A stretch of DNA of 64,000 bases from Duganella sp. Root336D2 (lineage in GTDB: Bacteria > Pseudomonadota > Gammaproteobacteria > Burkholderiales > Burkholderiaceae_D). Numbering within the stretch: position 1 is the stretch's first letter; each line of letters opens with the position of its first letter. The stretch spans positions 2,393 through 66,392 of the forward strand of contig NZ_LMDB01000001.1 in assembly GCF_001425005.1 (NCBI RefSeq), in the 5' to 3' direction. Below, in pieces: positions 1 to 9,002 of this stretch. The notes under the pieces are model-generated. The model searched no databases. It worked only from the letters and a program-made list of their open reading frames with translations, and had not been told where the DNA came from. The position numbers and the translations under genes are program-made.

Positions 1-130
1 TGTTTCAGATCTTGCTGTAGGGAACTATAATCATGCAATTGCCGTGTGGCAAGCAGAATTTTTAAAACTTTTTTTGAATGTCGCAATTAAGTCTGGAATC
101 AAAGAAACTTTAGTTAATTCAATGACTTGA
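1..130 (+). CDS. 3' end of an unidentified gene (partial)
   Basis: The frame starting at base 2 is open for 42 codons and stops with TGA at 128-130. The piece reads as a plausible C-terminus (…GNYNHAIAVWQ…LVNSMT). It is much more AT-rich than the rest of the window, which may mean a recently acquired gene or island edge lies just to the left. No family can be assigned from 42 residues. The two other forward frames contain early stops. It converges on the subtilase gene. Confidence 0.4.
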   Translation, partial: VSDLAVGNYNHAIAVWQAEFLKLFLNVAIKSGIKETLVNSMT

Positions 131-180
131 TATATTTCTTTTGGTTACTTCTACTTTCGTAGTCACAATAATGTTTTTAA

Positions 181-207
181 ATTAAAAAGCCCGGCCTAAA
201 CCGGGCT
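181..207 (-). terminator. Rho-independent terminator of the subtilase gene
   Basis: AGCCCGG (188-194) pairs perfectly with CCGGGCT (201-207) around a 6-nt loop. Read on the minus strand, the hairpin is followed by a T run (complement of 184-188). It lies 27 bp past the subtilase stop codon. Confidence 0.85.
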
Positions 208-233
208 GTATCAAGGCAATTAGAATGATTGCA

Positions 234-1706
234 TTAGCGCGACGCGCTATTGGCGACGTTCACCTGCACCGTGCTGGAATTGCCTGCGTTCCCAGCGGCA
301 TCGTAGGCCACTGCGGCCAGGCTGTTGATGCCGTTGGCGACGCCGCTGGAATTCCAGCTGAAGCCAAATGGAACGGACGTATCGGAAGCAACGACAATTC
401 CGTTCACCTTCAGGTCGACGCGCGTCACGGCCCGGTTGTCGGATGCATTCACGTCGATCGCTACCAGGCCGGAAACTGTACTGTTCCCGCTGGGGCTTGT
501 CATGGCAACAGCCGGCGCTACGTTATCAGGCAGAGGCGCAGCCATAGCGGCTGCTACCGCGCCGGCAGCATTGACCCGGCCGTAGCCAAAGTAGATATCG
601 CGTCCGGCGGTCCCCAGGTCGACTGCGGTATTGAACAGGATGTCCTGTACCTGGTCGGCGGTCAGTGACGGATTGGCGGCCATCACCAATGCGCCGACGG
701 CTGCCGCAATCGGACTTGAAAAGGATGTGCCATTCACGCCACCGTAGCCGCCGCCTTTCACCGTGGTGTAGATACCGGAACCCGGCGCGGACAAAGCGAC
801 GAAGGCGCCGTAGCTCGAGAAACTGGCGCGTGTGTCATTCGAGGCGGTAGCCGAGACCGGGATCATCGCGGTGGTGGGGGTAAAGCCTTCATCACGGTTG
901 TAGTTTCCGGCCGAAACGAACAGTAGGCCGCCTTTGCTGCGCAAGTAATTCGCCGCGCTTTGCACCGCAGAACTGGCTGGCACGCTGGCGTAACTGATGT
1001 TGGCTATCCTGGCGCCATGATCCGCCGCCCAGGTCAGGCCGCTCGCCATGGTTGAGAAATAGGCATAACAGGAGCCCGAACTCAGGAAAGCGATTCGAAT
1101 CGGCATGATCTTGGCTTTGCCGGCCACACCCGCCACACCGAGGGCATTATTGGTCACCGCAGCGGCCGAGCCTGCGACCTTGGTGCCATGGCCGCAGACA
1201 TCCGCCGTATTGGTGTTGTTGTCGTAGCTGTTGTAACCAGCCACAATATTGCCCGCCAAGTCTGCGTGGGCCGAATCGACGCCCGAGTCCAGGATCGCGA
1301 TGGTGACGCCGGCCCCCTGGGAAGTATCCCAGGCCGTATTCGCTGCAATTTTGTTGATATGCCACTCGCTGCCGAGATAGGGATCATTGGCGGTGGCCGC
1401 AACCGGAACCATCTGGTCCAGTTCCGCGAATTTGAAATGCGGGTTGTTCTTCAATCTGCTGACCATGGCCCGTTCGGAGCCCTTGCTGACTTCCAGCACG
1501 TGAATATTGCTTTGCCCGAGCCTGCGGGATTGATTACCGCCGTGCTGTTTCATGAGCTTCGACATTTCGTCAATTGCCAGGCCGGCACGCGGCTCGACAA
1601 GGATGCGGCCAAGGGCAAATGCTTCGGGCGGTGCGGCGCTGCTGGAGGCGGTATAACTTGCAAACGCAAGGGCGATTACCGAGGAAAGCGAGAGAATTGA
1701 TTTCAT
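234..1706 (-). CDS. Secreted subtilisin-like serine peptidase (S8) with C-terminal Ig-like domain
   Basis: A 490-aa precursor with a signal peptide (about 1-24, cleavage near SSAAP). A thermitase/fervidolysin-like propeptide (about 33-100) follows, then the S8 catalytic domain (about 105-390). The catalytic triad is visible: Asp140 (AILDSGVD), His173 (CGHGTKVAG) and Ser328 (GTSFSSP), with the oxyanion Asn268 (SAGN). The last ~90 residues form a bacterial Ig-like beta-sandwich (APAVAMTSPSGNS… onward), common in exported proteases as a substrate or surface-binding module. It is monocistronic, with a strong terminator downstream. The role is probably extracellular protein degradation. The family is certain; the substrate is unknown. 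Confidence 0.93.
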   Translation of the reverse strand: MKSILSLSSVIALAFASYTASSSAAPPEAFALGRILVEPRAGLAIDEMSKLMKQHGGNQSRRLGQSNIHVLEVSKGSERAMVSRLKNNPHFKFAELDQMVPVAATANDPYLGSEWHINKIAANTAWDTSQGAGVTIAILDSGVDSAHADLAGNIVAGYNSYDNNTNTADVCGHGTKVAGSAAAVTNNALGVAGVAGKAKIMPIRIAFLSSGSCYAYFSTMASGLTWAADHGARIANISYASVPASSAVQSAANYLRSKGGLLFVSAGNYNRDEGFTPTTAMIPVSATASNDTRASFSSYGAFVALSAPGSGIYTTVKGGGYGGVNGTSFSSPIAAAVGALVMAANPSLTADQVQDILFNTAVDLGTAGRDIYFGYGRVNAAGAVAAAMAAPLPDNVAPAVAMTSPSGNSTVSGLVAIDVNASDNRAVTRVDLKVNGIVVASDTSVPFGFSWNSSGVANGINSLAAVAYDAAGNAGNSSTVQVNVANSASR

Positions 1707-1865
1707 GGTGCGAGTCCCTGTCTTTAATAGATTAAAAAACGAGAACTACCCCGCGAGATATTATTCGGCCGATTAATGGAAGGCAAGCGGATTTATGCGA
1801 ATGTTTGTGTTGGTAATATCCTTGGGCAATATGTTTTATATAATTCAGAACGAATTTCCCGACTC

Positions 1866-1887
1866 GAAACGTACGATCGTTCGATTG
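1866..1887. promoter_or_regulatory. Candidate TetR-type operator upstream of the fadB-like gene
   Basis: A near-perfect inverted repeat centred on ACGATCGT (1873-1880); 8 of 11 base pairs match out to position 1866/1887. It sits just before a TTATAG -10-like hexamer at about 1891 and 60-80 nt before the fadB-like start. Fatty-acid oxidation genes in proteobacteria are often repressed by TetR-family regulators binding palindromes of this kind. The regulator is not in the window, so its identity is inference. Confidence 0.4.
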
Positions 1888-1943
1888 CTGGGTTATAGTA
1901 GCTGCTCGGCACCACCATCACACCAAGAAAGAAGAGACATTCC

Positions 1944-4034
1944 ATGAGCGCAGATTACGCAGTCCACGGTTCCATTGCTGTCATTTCGTTCAACAACCCG
2001 CCAGTCAACGGCCTCGGGCTGGCGACGCGGACTGCCGCTATCGAAGGCATCCGGCGGGCGCAAGAGGACGATGCGGTAAAAGCCGTTGTGCTGACCGGTG
2101 CGGGCAAAGCGTTTTCCGGCGGCGCCGATATCAAGGAATTCAATTCGCCCAAAGCGCTGACCGAGCCGACTTTGCACAGCCTGATCCGCGCGGTGGAGGG
2201 TTGCAGCAAGCCGGTGGTGGCAGCGATCCATTCCGTTGCCATGGGCGGTGGCCTGGAATTGGCACTTGGCTGCCATTACCGCGTAGCGTTGCCTGGTGCC
2301 CAGATCGCCTTGCCGGAAGTGAAACTGGGTTTGCTGCCGGGGGCTGGCGGGACGCAGCGGTTGCCGCGCGTGCTTGGCCTGGAGATGGCGCTGAACATGA
2401 TTGTGTCCGGCACGCCGGTGCTGTCCGAAAAGCTGGCGGGTACCGCACTGTTCGACAAACTGCTGCCTGCCGGGGCTGACCTGCTGGCCGAGGCCAAGGC
2501 CTTTGCGGAAAGCGTCGCCGGCCAGCGTCCGCTGCCGAAAGTGCGCGACCGCAAGGTCGACTATCCCAATCATGAAGCTTTCCTGCAATTCAGCCGCAAT
2601 ACCGTCAAAGCGGTGGCCGGCCCATTCCCGGCACCGATCGAATGCCTGGAAACCGTGGCGGCATCCGTCACCATGGAGTTTGAAGCCGGCCTGAAATTCG
2701 AGCGCGAACGCTTCCTGCACCTGATGCAAACCACCGAATGCAAATCACTGCGCCATGCCTTTGTGTCAGAGCGCGCCGCGGGCAAGATTCCCGATGTGCC
2801 GCCCGATACCCCGGTGCGCGAGATCCGCAAGGCCGCCGTGATCGGCGCAGGCACCATGGGGGGCGGTATTGCAATGAATTTTGCCAACGCCGGCATTCCG
2901 GTTGTGCTGCTGGAAACCCGGCAGGAAGCGCTGGACAAAGGCCTTGCCACGATCCGCAAGAATTATGAAAACACCCTGAAAAAGGGCAAATTAACGCAGG
3001 ACAAATTCGACCAGCGTGTGGCCTTGATCGGCGGCACCCTGGATTACGCCGCCATCGCCGACGCCGATATTGTCATCGAAGCAGTATTCGAGGAGATGGG
3101 CGTCAAGGAAACCGTATTCCGTCAGCTGGACGAGGTAATGAAACCGGGTGCCATCCTGGCTTCGAATACTTCCACGCTGGACCTGGACCAGATCGCGGCA
3201 TTCACCAGCCGTCCGCAAGACGTGGTCGGCACACATTTCTTCAGCCCGGCCAATGTCATGAAGCTGCTGGAAGTGGTGCGTGGCAAGGCGACCGGCAAGG
3301 ATGTGCTGGCCACCACCATGGCGCTGTCGAAAAAGCTGAAGAAAACCGGCGTGGTTTCCGGTGTCTGCGATGGCTTTATCGGCAATCGAATGATCGAGCA
3401 ATACTTCCGCCAGGCTGGTTTCCTGCTGGAAGAGGGCGCTTTGCCGGAGCAGGTGGACAAGGCGATCGAGAAATTTGGCTTCCCGATGGGGCCGTTCCGC
3501 ATGAGCGACCTGGCCGGCAATGATATCGGCTGGTACATCCGCAAACGCCGCTATATCGAAAAGCCGGAAGTCGTGTATTCGAAGACTGCCGACTTGCTGT
3601 GCGAGATGGGGCGCTTTGGCCAGAAAACCAGCGGCGGCTGGTACGACTACAAGGAAGGCGACCGTAAGGCTTACCCAAGCGCGGAAGTCAACCAGATGAT
3701 CGTCAAGCATTCGGCCGATATCGGCGTTGTACGCCGCCATGTCAGCGAGCAGGAAATTGTCGAGCGCCTGGTTTATGCCCTGGTGAATGAAGGCGCGCTC
3801 ATCCTGGAAGAGGGGATCGCCTTGCGCGCCTCCGACATCGACATGGTCTACCTGACCGGGTACGGCTTCCCGCTCTACCGCGGCGGCCCGATGTTCTATG
3901 CCGACACGGTGGGGCTGGCTAACGTAGTGGGCGCTATTGAGAAATTTGCCAGGGGCCGCCATGGCGAAGCCTGGAAACCGGCCGCGCTGCTGCTCAAACT
4001 GGCCGCCGAAGGCAAAGGTTTCAATAGTAATTAA
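1944..4034 (+). CDS. Bifunctional enoyl-CoA hydratase / 3-hydroxyacyl-CoA dehydrogenase (FadB/FadJ type)
   Basis: A 696-aa cytoplasmic fusion enzyme that does steps two and three of beta-oxidation. The N-terminal crotonase domain (about 1-190) has GGGLELALG (Glu105) and LPEVKLGLLPGAGGTQRL (Glu125), the two catalytic glutamates with the usual 20-residue spacing. The dehydrogenase NAD-binding domain begins at about 295 (VIGAGTMGGG). ASNTSTLDL and THFFSPANVMKLLE follow, and two C-terminal helical domains close the protein. It is shorter than E. coli FadB and resembles the multifunctional enzymes typical of Burkholderiales. A purine-rich ribosome site (AAGAAGAGA) precedes the ATG. The stop codon overlaps the convergent GNAT gene by 4 bp. 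No thiolase partner is adjacent. Confidence 0.93.
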   Translation: MSADYAVHGSIAVISFNNPPVNGLGLATRTAAIEGIRRAQEDDAVKAVVLTGAGKAFSGGADIKEFNSPKALTEPTLHSLIRAVEGCSKPVVAAIHSVAMGGGLELALGCHYRVALPGAQIALPEVKLGLLPGAGGTQRLPRVLGLEMALNMIVSGTPVLSEKLAGTALFDKLLPAGADLLAEAKAFAESVAGQRPLPKVRDRKVDYPNHEAFLQFSRNTVKAVAGPFPAPIECLETVAASVTMEFEAGLKFERERFLHLMQTTECKSLRHAFVSERAAGKIPDVPPDTPVREIRKAAVIGAGTMGGGIAMNFANAGIPVVLLETRQEALDKGLATIRKNYENTLKKGKLTQDKFDQRVALIGGTLDYAAIADADIVIEAVFEEMGVKETVFRQLDEVMKPGAILASNTSTLDLDQIAAFTSRPQDVVGTHFFSPANVMKLLEVVRGKATGKDVLATTMALSKKLKKTGVVSGVCDGFIGNRMIEQYFRQAGFLLEEGALPEQVDKAIEKFGFPMGPFRMSDLAGNDIGWYIRKRRYIEKPEVVYSKTADLLCEMGRFGQKTSGGWYDYKEGDRKAYPSAEVNQMIVKHSADIGVVRRHVSEQEIVERLVYALVNEGALILEEGIALRASDIDMVYLTGYGFPLYRGGPMFYADTVGLANVVGAIEKFARGRHGEAWKPAALLLKLAAEGKGFNSN

Positions 4035-4573
4035 GTAATATGCTTGCGCATGCGCAACAGCGGTACCGAGACGTTGCCGGGCAGCGCAAGCGCGAACTCT
4101 TCCACCGGCTTAAAACCGCAGGCAATGTACAACGGCACGCCCGGCATGGTGGCTGCAAGTTCCATGGCATGGAAACCGGCGGCGGCTGCCTGGTGTTCGC
4201 AATGCTCCATCAGCATGCGGCCCAGCCCCTGGCGCGGCACCGTGGGATCGACAAAGAATGCCCGGATCCGGGCTGGCTGGGTGGCCGGATCCAGCAAGGG
4301 GTCCGGGCCGGATTTGTGCTGGTCGCCGCCGAACAGCGTGGCCCGCTTGCTCCAGCCGCCGCAGGCCCGCAGCTCGCCATCGCGTACGATGAGGAAATAC
4401 GTGCCGTCATCCACCAGCTGCGTGTCGACCCCGAATACATGGCGCGTCACCGCGGCGGCCTGTTCGTCCGAATAGAAACCCTTGCTGAGCTCGATTCCTG
4501 AGCGCCGGATCAGGGCCTTCATGGCCGGGATATCGGCTGTTGTGGCAGCGCGCAGTGTGGCTGGATTTGTCAT
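4031..4573 (-). CDS. GNAT-family N-acetyltransferase
   Basis: A 180-aa single-domain GNAT. The acetyl-CoA pyrophosphate loop is RQGLGRML (Q-x-x-G-x-G type) after a beta-4 strand (IRAFFVDPTVP). It ends in a C-terminal GFKPVEEF strand, as in small-molecule or amine acetyltransferases. The N-terminus (LRAATTADIPAMKALI) is the classical GNAT opening. The gene is divergent from the solute-binding protein gene (39-bp gap) and overlaps the end of the fadB-like gene tail to tail. The substrate is unknown. Confidence 0.85.
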   Translation of the reverse strand: MTNPATLRAATTADIPAMKALIRRSGIELSKGFYSDEQAAAVTRHVFGVDTQLVDDGTYFLIVRDGELRACGGWSKRATLFGGDQHKSGPDPLLDPATQPARIRAFFVDPTVPRQGLGRMLMEHCEHQAAAAGFHAMELAATMPGVPLYIACGFKPVEEFALALPGNVSVPLLRMRKHIT

Positions 4574-4612
4574 TCGGAAATGCTATCATAGGGTGGCACC
4601 CAGGGAGAAACC

Positions 4613-5356
4613 ATGCGCAAATTCGCTGCTGCTATCTTCGCCTTGCTTTGCTGCCTGCCGGCGGCCGCCCGCGACCTGCTGGTGATCGGTACCCATTTCG
4701 AACGCGTGTACGAGCGTGGCCAGGAGGGCGAGATTGTTGGCTTCGGCCCGGAAGTGGTGCGCCTCATCGCCCAGCGCCTGGGGCACCGGGCCATCTTTGA
4801 ACTCTACCCCTGGGCGCGTGCCCAGGCGCTTGTCGCGCAGGGCAAGGCTGATATCCTGGTCGGCCCCTACAAGACTTTCGAGCGCCAGCAGCTCATGTCG
4901 TTTTCACGACTGCCGTTCTACCAGGACCAGATGGTGTTCTACGTGCGCAGGGGCGCGATGCAGGATTGGGACGGGGACTATGCCTCCTTGTCGGAGCAGC
5001 GCATCGCGATCGTTAACGGCTGGTCGTATGGGACGGCCTTCGACAAGGCGCGGCCGCAATTACGGCTCGACGTGGTGAACAGCGTCGACAGCGGCCTGAA
5101 AATGCTGGCGGCGCAGCATGCGCATATGTTTGCCAGTAACCGCCGTAACACCGAGCCGGTGCTGGGGCGAATGGGACTGTCCGGCCAGCTGTCCATGCTG
5201 CCGCGGGTGATCGAGGTGCAGGACGGCTATTTCGCGTTCCCGAAACGCCCCGCGTCCGACGCGCTGCGCAAGGAATTCGATGCGGAATTCCAGCGCCTGG
5301 TCGATAGCGGAGAGCTGAAGCGCCTCGGCGTGCGGCACGAAGTGACTGTGCCTTAG
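4613..5356 (+). CDS. Periplasmic substrate-binding protein, SBP_bac_3 (amino-acid type) family
   Basis: 247 aa with a signal peptide (about 1-20, ending AAARD). It has the two-lobed type II binding fold typical of polar amino-acid or related solute binding: GFGPEVVRLIAQRLG in lobe 1, GKADILVGPYKTFER, and a C-terminal helix FDAEFQRLVDSGELKRLG. No ABC permease or ATPase gene is nearby, so it may be an orphan binding protein or a sensor-like member, of the kind common in betaproteobacteria. The Shine-Dalgarno sequence AGGGAGAAACC precedes the ATG. The 3' end overlaps nadB by 4 bp. Confidence 0.82.
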   Translation: MRKFAAAIFALLCCLPAAARDLLVIGTHFERVYERGQEGEIVGFGPEVVRLIAQRLGHRAIFELYPWARAQALVAQGKADILVGPYKTFERQQLMSFSRLPFYQDQMVFYVRRGAMQDWDGDYASLSEQRIAIVNGWSYGTAFDKARPQLRLDVVNSVDSGLKMLAAQHAHMFASNRRNTEPVLGRMGLSGQLSMLPRVIEVQDGYFAFPKRPASDALRKEFDAEFQRLVDSGELKRLGVRHEVTVP

Positions 5357-6960
5357 CGGCGTTCCGGCGTGAGTACGGTCGGCAGCGCTTTCGGCAGCGT
5401 GGCCGGATAGTCGCGACTGAAATGCAGGCCGCGGCTCTCGCGCCGATGCAGGGCGCTGTTGACGATCAGCGAAGCCACTTCCACCAGGTTGCGCAACTCC
5501 AGCAGGTCGCTGGTAATGCGGAAATGGCGGTAATACTCGTCGATCTCCTCTTTCAGCAGGGCGATGCGGTGCTGGGCGCGCTCCAGGCGCTTGGTGGTGC
5601 GGACGATGCCCACGTAATTCCACATGAAGCGGCGCAGTTCGTCCCAATTGTGGGCGATCACCACTTCTTCATCGGCGTCGGTAACGCGGCTCTCATCCCA
5701 ATCCGGCAGGTAGGGCGTGCTTTCCTTGTCCTGGGCGAGGATGTCCTGGGCGCAGGCGCGGCCAATGACCACGCATTCGAGCAGGGAATTGCTGGCCAGG
5801 CGGTTGGCGCCATGCAGGCCGGTGCAGGCCGTTTCGCCCACGGCATACAGGCCCGGCAAGTCGGTGCGGCCGAACAGGTCGGTTACCACGCCGCCGCAGG
5901 TGTAATGCGCTGCGGGCACGATAGGAATCGCCTGCCTGGTGATGTCGATGCCCAGTTCCAGGCAGCGTGCGTAAATGGTCGGGAAGTGTTCGATCAGGAA
6001 CTCGGCCGGCTTATGGCTGATGTCCAGGTGCACATAATCCAGGCCGCGCTTCTTGATTTCGAAGTCGATGGCACGCGCCACCACGTCGCGCGGCGCCAGT
6101 TCGGCGCGTTCGTCGTGAGCCAGCATGAAGCGCTGGCCGGCGGCGGCGCCGGCTTCCGGCGGCAGTTTCAACAGGCCGCCTTCGCCGCGAATTGCTTCCG
6201 TGATCAGGAAGGACTTTGCGTAAGGGTGGTACAGGCAGGTCGGGTGGAACTGGATGAATTCCATGTTCGACACGCGGCACCCGGCGCGCCACGCCATGGC
6301 GATGCCGTCGCCGCTGGCCGTGTCGGGGTTGGTGGTGTACAGGTAAACCTTGCCGGCGCCACCGGTTGCCATCACGGTATGCTCGGCGGTGACGGTGTGC
6401 ACCTGGCCGGTGGTGACGTCCTGCACGTACAGCCCGTGGCAGCGCGGCTGCCCGTTGGCAGGGCGCGGTCCCAGCTTGTCGGTGGTGATCAGGTCGATCG
6501 CGCAATGCTGCTCGAACAGGCTGATATTCGGATGGGCGCGCACCTTTTCTTCCAGCGTGACCTGCACGGCATGGCCGGTGGCATCGGCAGCATGGATGAT
6601 GCGGCGCTGGCTATGGCCGCCTTCGCGCGTCAGGTGGAAGCCGAGTTCCGCATTCTCGTCGCGGGTGAACGGTACACCGAGGCCAATCAGCCATTCGATG
6701 GCTTCGCGCCCGTGTTCGACGATGAAGCGGGTGGCGCCCTCGTCGCACAATCCGCCGCCGGCCACCAGCGTGTCGGCGATGTGCTGCTCATGGCTGTCGC
6801 CTGAATCGAGCACGGCGGCGATACCGCCCTGGGCCCAGTTGCTGGCGCCATCGAGCAGGGCGCGTTTGGAGATGATGGCGACTTTGCGGCTTTCCGCCAG
6901 GTGGAGTGCAACAGAGAGGCCGGCCAGGCCGCTGCCAACAATCACGACATCGAATTTCAT
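5353..6960 (-). CDS. nadB: L-aspartate oxidase
   Basis: A 535-aa flavoprotein that oxidises L-aspartate to iminoaspartate, the first step of de novo NAD synthesis. The N-terminal FAD dinucleotide fold is VIVGSGLAGLSVALHL. SNWAQGGIAAV, EFIQFHPTC and RGEGG follow, and CTGLHGANRLASNSLLE closes the FAD site. All are characteristic of NadB rather than succinate dehydrogenase. A C-terminal helical domain is present. Length matches the family. nadA and nadC are not in the window. It is divergent from prsR. Confidence 0.96.
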   Translation of the reverse strand: MKFDVVIVGSGLAGLSVALHLAESRKVAIISKRALLDGASNWAQGGIAAVLDSGDSHEQHIADTLVAGGGLCDEGATRFIVEHGREAIEWLIGLGVPFTRDENAELGFHLTREGGHSQRRIIHAADATGHAVQVTLEEKVRAHPNISLFEQHCAIDLITTDKLGPRPANGQPRCHGLYVQDVTTGQVHTVTAEHTVMATGGAGKVYLYTTNPDTASGDGIAMAWRAGCRVSNMEFIQFHPTCLYHPYAKSFLITEAIRGEGGLLKLPPEAGAAAGQRFMLAHDERAELAPRDVVARAIDFEIKKRGLDYVHLDISHKPAEFLIEHFPTIYARCLELGIDITRQAIPIVPAAHYTCGGVVTDLFGRTDLPGLYAVGETACTGLHGANRLASNSLLECVVIGRACAQDILAQDKESTPYLPDWDESRVTDADEEVVIAHNWDELRRFMWNYVGIVRTTKRLERAQHRIALLKEEIDEYYRHFRITSDLLELRNLVEVASLIVNSALHRRESRGLHFSRDYPATLPKALPTVLTPERR

Positions 6961-7061
6961 GGTGTTTCGGGCTTATTTTTAGCGTAATAAGCAACAATAT
7001 AAACTATTTGCCGTTGCGCTGCCTCAAAAGCCCCACTGGCGGCATGCTGCATCATGGGCTC

Positions 7062-8408
7062 ATGACCAAGAAAAAGCTGCTCGTGGTGGAGGATGACCTG
7101 GGCCTGCAGAAGCAGTTGCGCTGGGCTCTGGACGCGTATGAGGTGGTCTTTGCGGGCAACCGCGATGCCGCCCTGGGTCAATTGCGCCGGCACCAGCCGG
7201 CAGTGGTGACGATGGACCTCGGCCTGCCGCCGGAGCCGGACAGTGCAAGCGAAGGTTTGCTTTTGCTGCAGCAGATGCTGGCCATTGCTGCCGACACCAA
7301 GGTAATCGTCCTGTCCGGCAACCAGGACCGCGAAAACGTGCTGAAGGCAATGGCGCTCGGCGCCTATGATTTCCACCAGAAGCCCTTGGACGGCGCCATG
7401 CTGTGCCTGATGGCGGAGCGTGCCTTCTTCCTGCACTCGGTCCAGCAGGAAAACCGGCGCATGCTGCAAACCGAGGCCGATTCGCCCCTGGCGGGGCTGG
7501 TGACACGCGATCCCGGCATGCTGCGCGTGTGCCGGAGCATAGAAAAAGTCGCCCCCAGTTCCGCAACCGTGATGCTGATGGGAGCCTCCGGCTGCGGCAA
7601 GGAAGTCCTGGCGCGCGGCCTGCATCAACTTAGCACCCGGCACGACCGGCGCATGGTGGCCATCAATTGTGCTGCGATACCCGAGCACCTGCTGGAGAGC
7701 GAGCTGTTTGGGTACGAGAAGGGCGCTTTCACCGGCGCGGAGCGCCAAACGCTGGGCAAGATCGAACTGGCAGCAGGGGGCACTTTTTTCCTTGATGAAA
7801 TCGGCGACATGGCCTTGCCGCTGCAGGCGAAGATGCTGCGCTTCCTTCAGGAGCGCGTGATCGAGCGCCTCGGCGGGCGCAGCGAGATCGCGGTTGACGT
7901 GCGCATCGTCTGTGCTACGCACCGCAACCTGAAGGTGATGGTGGACGAGGGGCGCTTCCGCGAAGACCTCTTTTACCGGCTGACTGAAATCGTACTGGTG
8001 GTGCCGCCGCTGCGCGAACGGATCGGCGATGCGGTCTTGCTGGCGCAGCACTTCCGGCATCGTTTCCTGCAGTCGGAAGGGTGCCCAGCATGGCCATTCC
8101 ATCCGGATGCGCTGGCCGCCATTGAAGCTTACGGCTGGCCCGGCAATGTGCGCGAGATCGAAAATTGTATCAAGCGTGCCGTAATCATGAGCGAAGGGCC
8201 GCATATCTCGCTGGAGGACCTGGGTTTGCCTGCCGGTGCGCCCCAGGCCGAGAACATCGACCTGCGCGATGCGCGCAATGCGGCCGAGTACCGGGTGATG
8301 GTCAAGGCGCTGGCAAGAACGGGAGGAAATATTGCGCGTGCTTCCGAATTGCTCGGTGTCAGCCGCCCCACCTTGTACGACTTAATGAGCCACCACGGCA
8401 TCAAGTGA
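7062..8408 (+). CDS. prsR: PEP-CTERM-box response regulator PrsR, sigma-54-dependent activator
   Basis: 448 aa with three parts. The receiver domain (1-~125) has acidic Asp11/Asp12, phosphoacceptor Asp52 (VVTMDLGLPP) and the conserved Lys in HQKPLDG. The sigma-54 AAA+ domain has Walker A GASGCGKE, the sigma-54 contact loop GAFTGA, and FFLDEIGDM as Walker B. The C-terminal Fis-type HTH is ARASELLGVSRPTLYDLM. The start at 7062 was chosen because the receiver domain begins there; the frame is open upstream to 6906, and an alternative ATG lies at 7044. The architecture matches the PEP-CTERM-box regulator family, which partners the kinase PrsK (absent here). Three sigma-54 promoters with a shared upstream box occur in this window at PEP-CTERM genes and are its likely targets. 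Confidence 0.88.
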   Translation: MTKKKLLVVEDDLGLQKQLRWALDAYEVVFAGNRDAALGQLRRHQPAVVTMDLGLPPEPDSASEGLLLLQQMLAIAADTKVIVLSGNQDRENVLKAMALGAYDFHQKPLDGAMLCLMAERAFFLHSVQQENRRMLQTEADSPLAGLVTRDPGMLRVCRSIEKVAPSSATVMLMGASGCGKEVLARGLHQLSTRHDRRMVAINCAAIPEHLLESELFGYEKGAFTGAERQTLGKIELAAGGTFFLDEIGDMALPLQAKMLRFLQERVIERLGGRSEIAVDVRIVCATHRNLKVMVDEGRFREDLFYRLTEIVLVVPPLRERIGDAVLLAQHFRHRFLQSEGCPAWPFHPDALAAIEAYGWPGNVREIENCIKRAVIMSEGPHISLEDLGLPAGAPQAENIDLRDARNAAEYRVMVKALARTGGNIARASELLGVSRPTLYDLMSHHGIK

Positions 8409-9002
8409 GTCGGGTTCGCGCCATTCGCGCGCTGCCTTCAATTGCTGCCGCAGTCCGGGCAGCGGGAATCCGAGTCCATAGGCTTTGTGCGCGGCGTCCA
8501 GCGCCGCCGGCCAATCTTTCCGGCGCACGTGGGCCAATCCCAGGTTATACCAGGCCGCAGCGTCGCCGGGTTGGATGTCCAGCGCGGCCCGCAACTGCCC
8601 TATGGCATCGGCATCGCGCTTCAGCGACAGCAGGTAGGCCCCAAACAAGGCCCGGGCGGCGCCGTCGCTGGGAACGAATGCGATGGCGCGCGTGAAATAG
8701 CACTCCACTGTATGGTGTGCACCGGGCACCTGGACTTTCTTTGCGCGCAATCCCAGCCGGGCCATCGCGGCCAGGGCGCGGGGATGGTTGGGGAAGTGCT
8801 CCAGCGTGTAGGCGATATCGCCGCCCAAGGTGCCTGACATCCCGCGCAGCAGCGCCTCCACCTGCGGGCCGAAATGGAAGGCTTCCACCACGGCCAGCCC
8901 TTTGGCATCTTCGCCGTTGTAGTAGTCGCCGCCGGTGCTGCCTTTGCTGAAAGGAGGACAGTCTGCTGCGAGCGCTGCGAGCAGCATCAGGTAGGCTGGC
9001 AT
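8382..9002 (-). CDS. Exported TPR-like protein of unknown function
   Basis: 206 aa from the ATG at 9002, which has a strong GGAGGA site 5 nt upstream; the frame is open further upstream but that part is not protein-like. A short signal sequence (MPAYLMLLAALAA) is followed by at least two TPR-like helical pairs near the C-terminus (GAYLLSLKRDADAIGQLRAAL; AWYNLGLAHVRRKDWPAALDA). The start overlaps the stop of the upstream gene by 16 bp, so the two are probably translationally coupled. The 3' end overlaps prsR by 27 bp. Its position suggests a role near exopolysaccharide or PEP-CTERM export, but that is inference. Confidence 0.7.
   Translation of the reverse strand: MPAYLMLLAALAADCPPFSKGSTGGDYYNGEDAKGLAVVEAFHFGPQVEALLRGMSGTLGGDIAYTLEHFPNHPRALAAMARLGLRAKKVQVPGAHHTVECYFTRAIAFVPSDGAARALFGAYLLSLKRDADAIGQLRAALDIQPGDAAAWYNLGLAHVRRKDWPAALDAAHKAYGLGFPLPGLRQQLKAAREWREPDSLDAVVAH

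Noticed and set aside
5422..6804. 460-codon plus-strand frame inside nadB
   Set aside because: It is a shadow of nadB in high-GC DNA; the real protein has full NadB motifs on the minus strand.
7018..7061. Sigma-54 promoter upstream of prsR (TGGC…CTGCA near 7037-7051)
   Set aside because: The GG to GC gap is 9 nt, not 10, so autoregulation by sigma-54 is not supported.
6906..7061. Longer prsR start with 52 extra residues
   Set aside because: The extra part is low-complexity and overlaps the divergent nadB promoter region; the receiver domain begins at 7062.
6957..8204. 415-codon minus-strand frame inside prsR
   Set aside because: Antisense shadow of the receiver and AAA+ domains; no recognisable domain.
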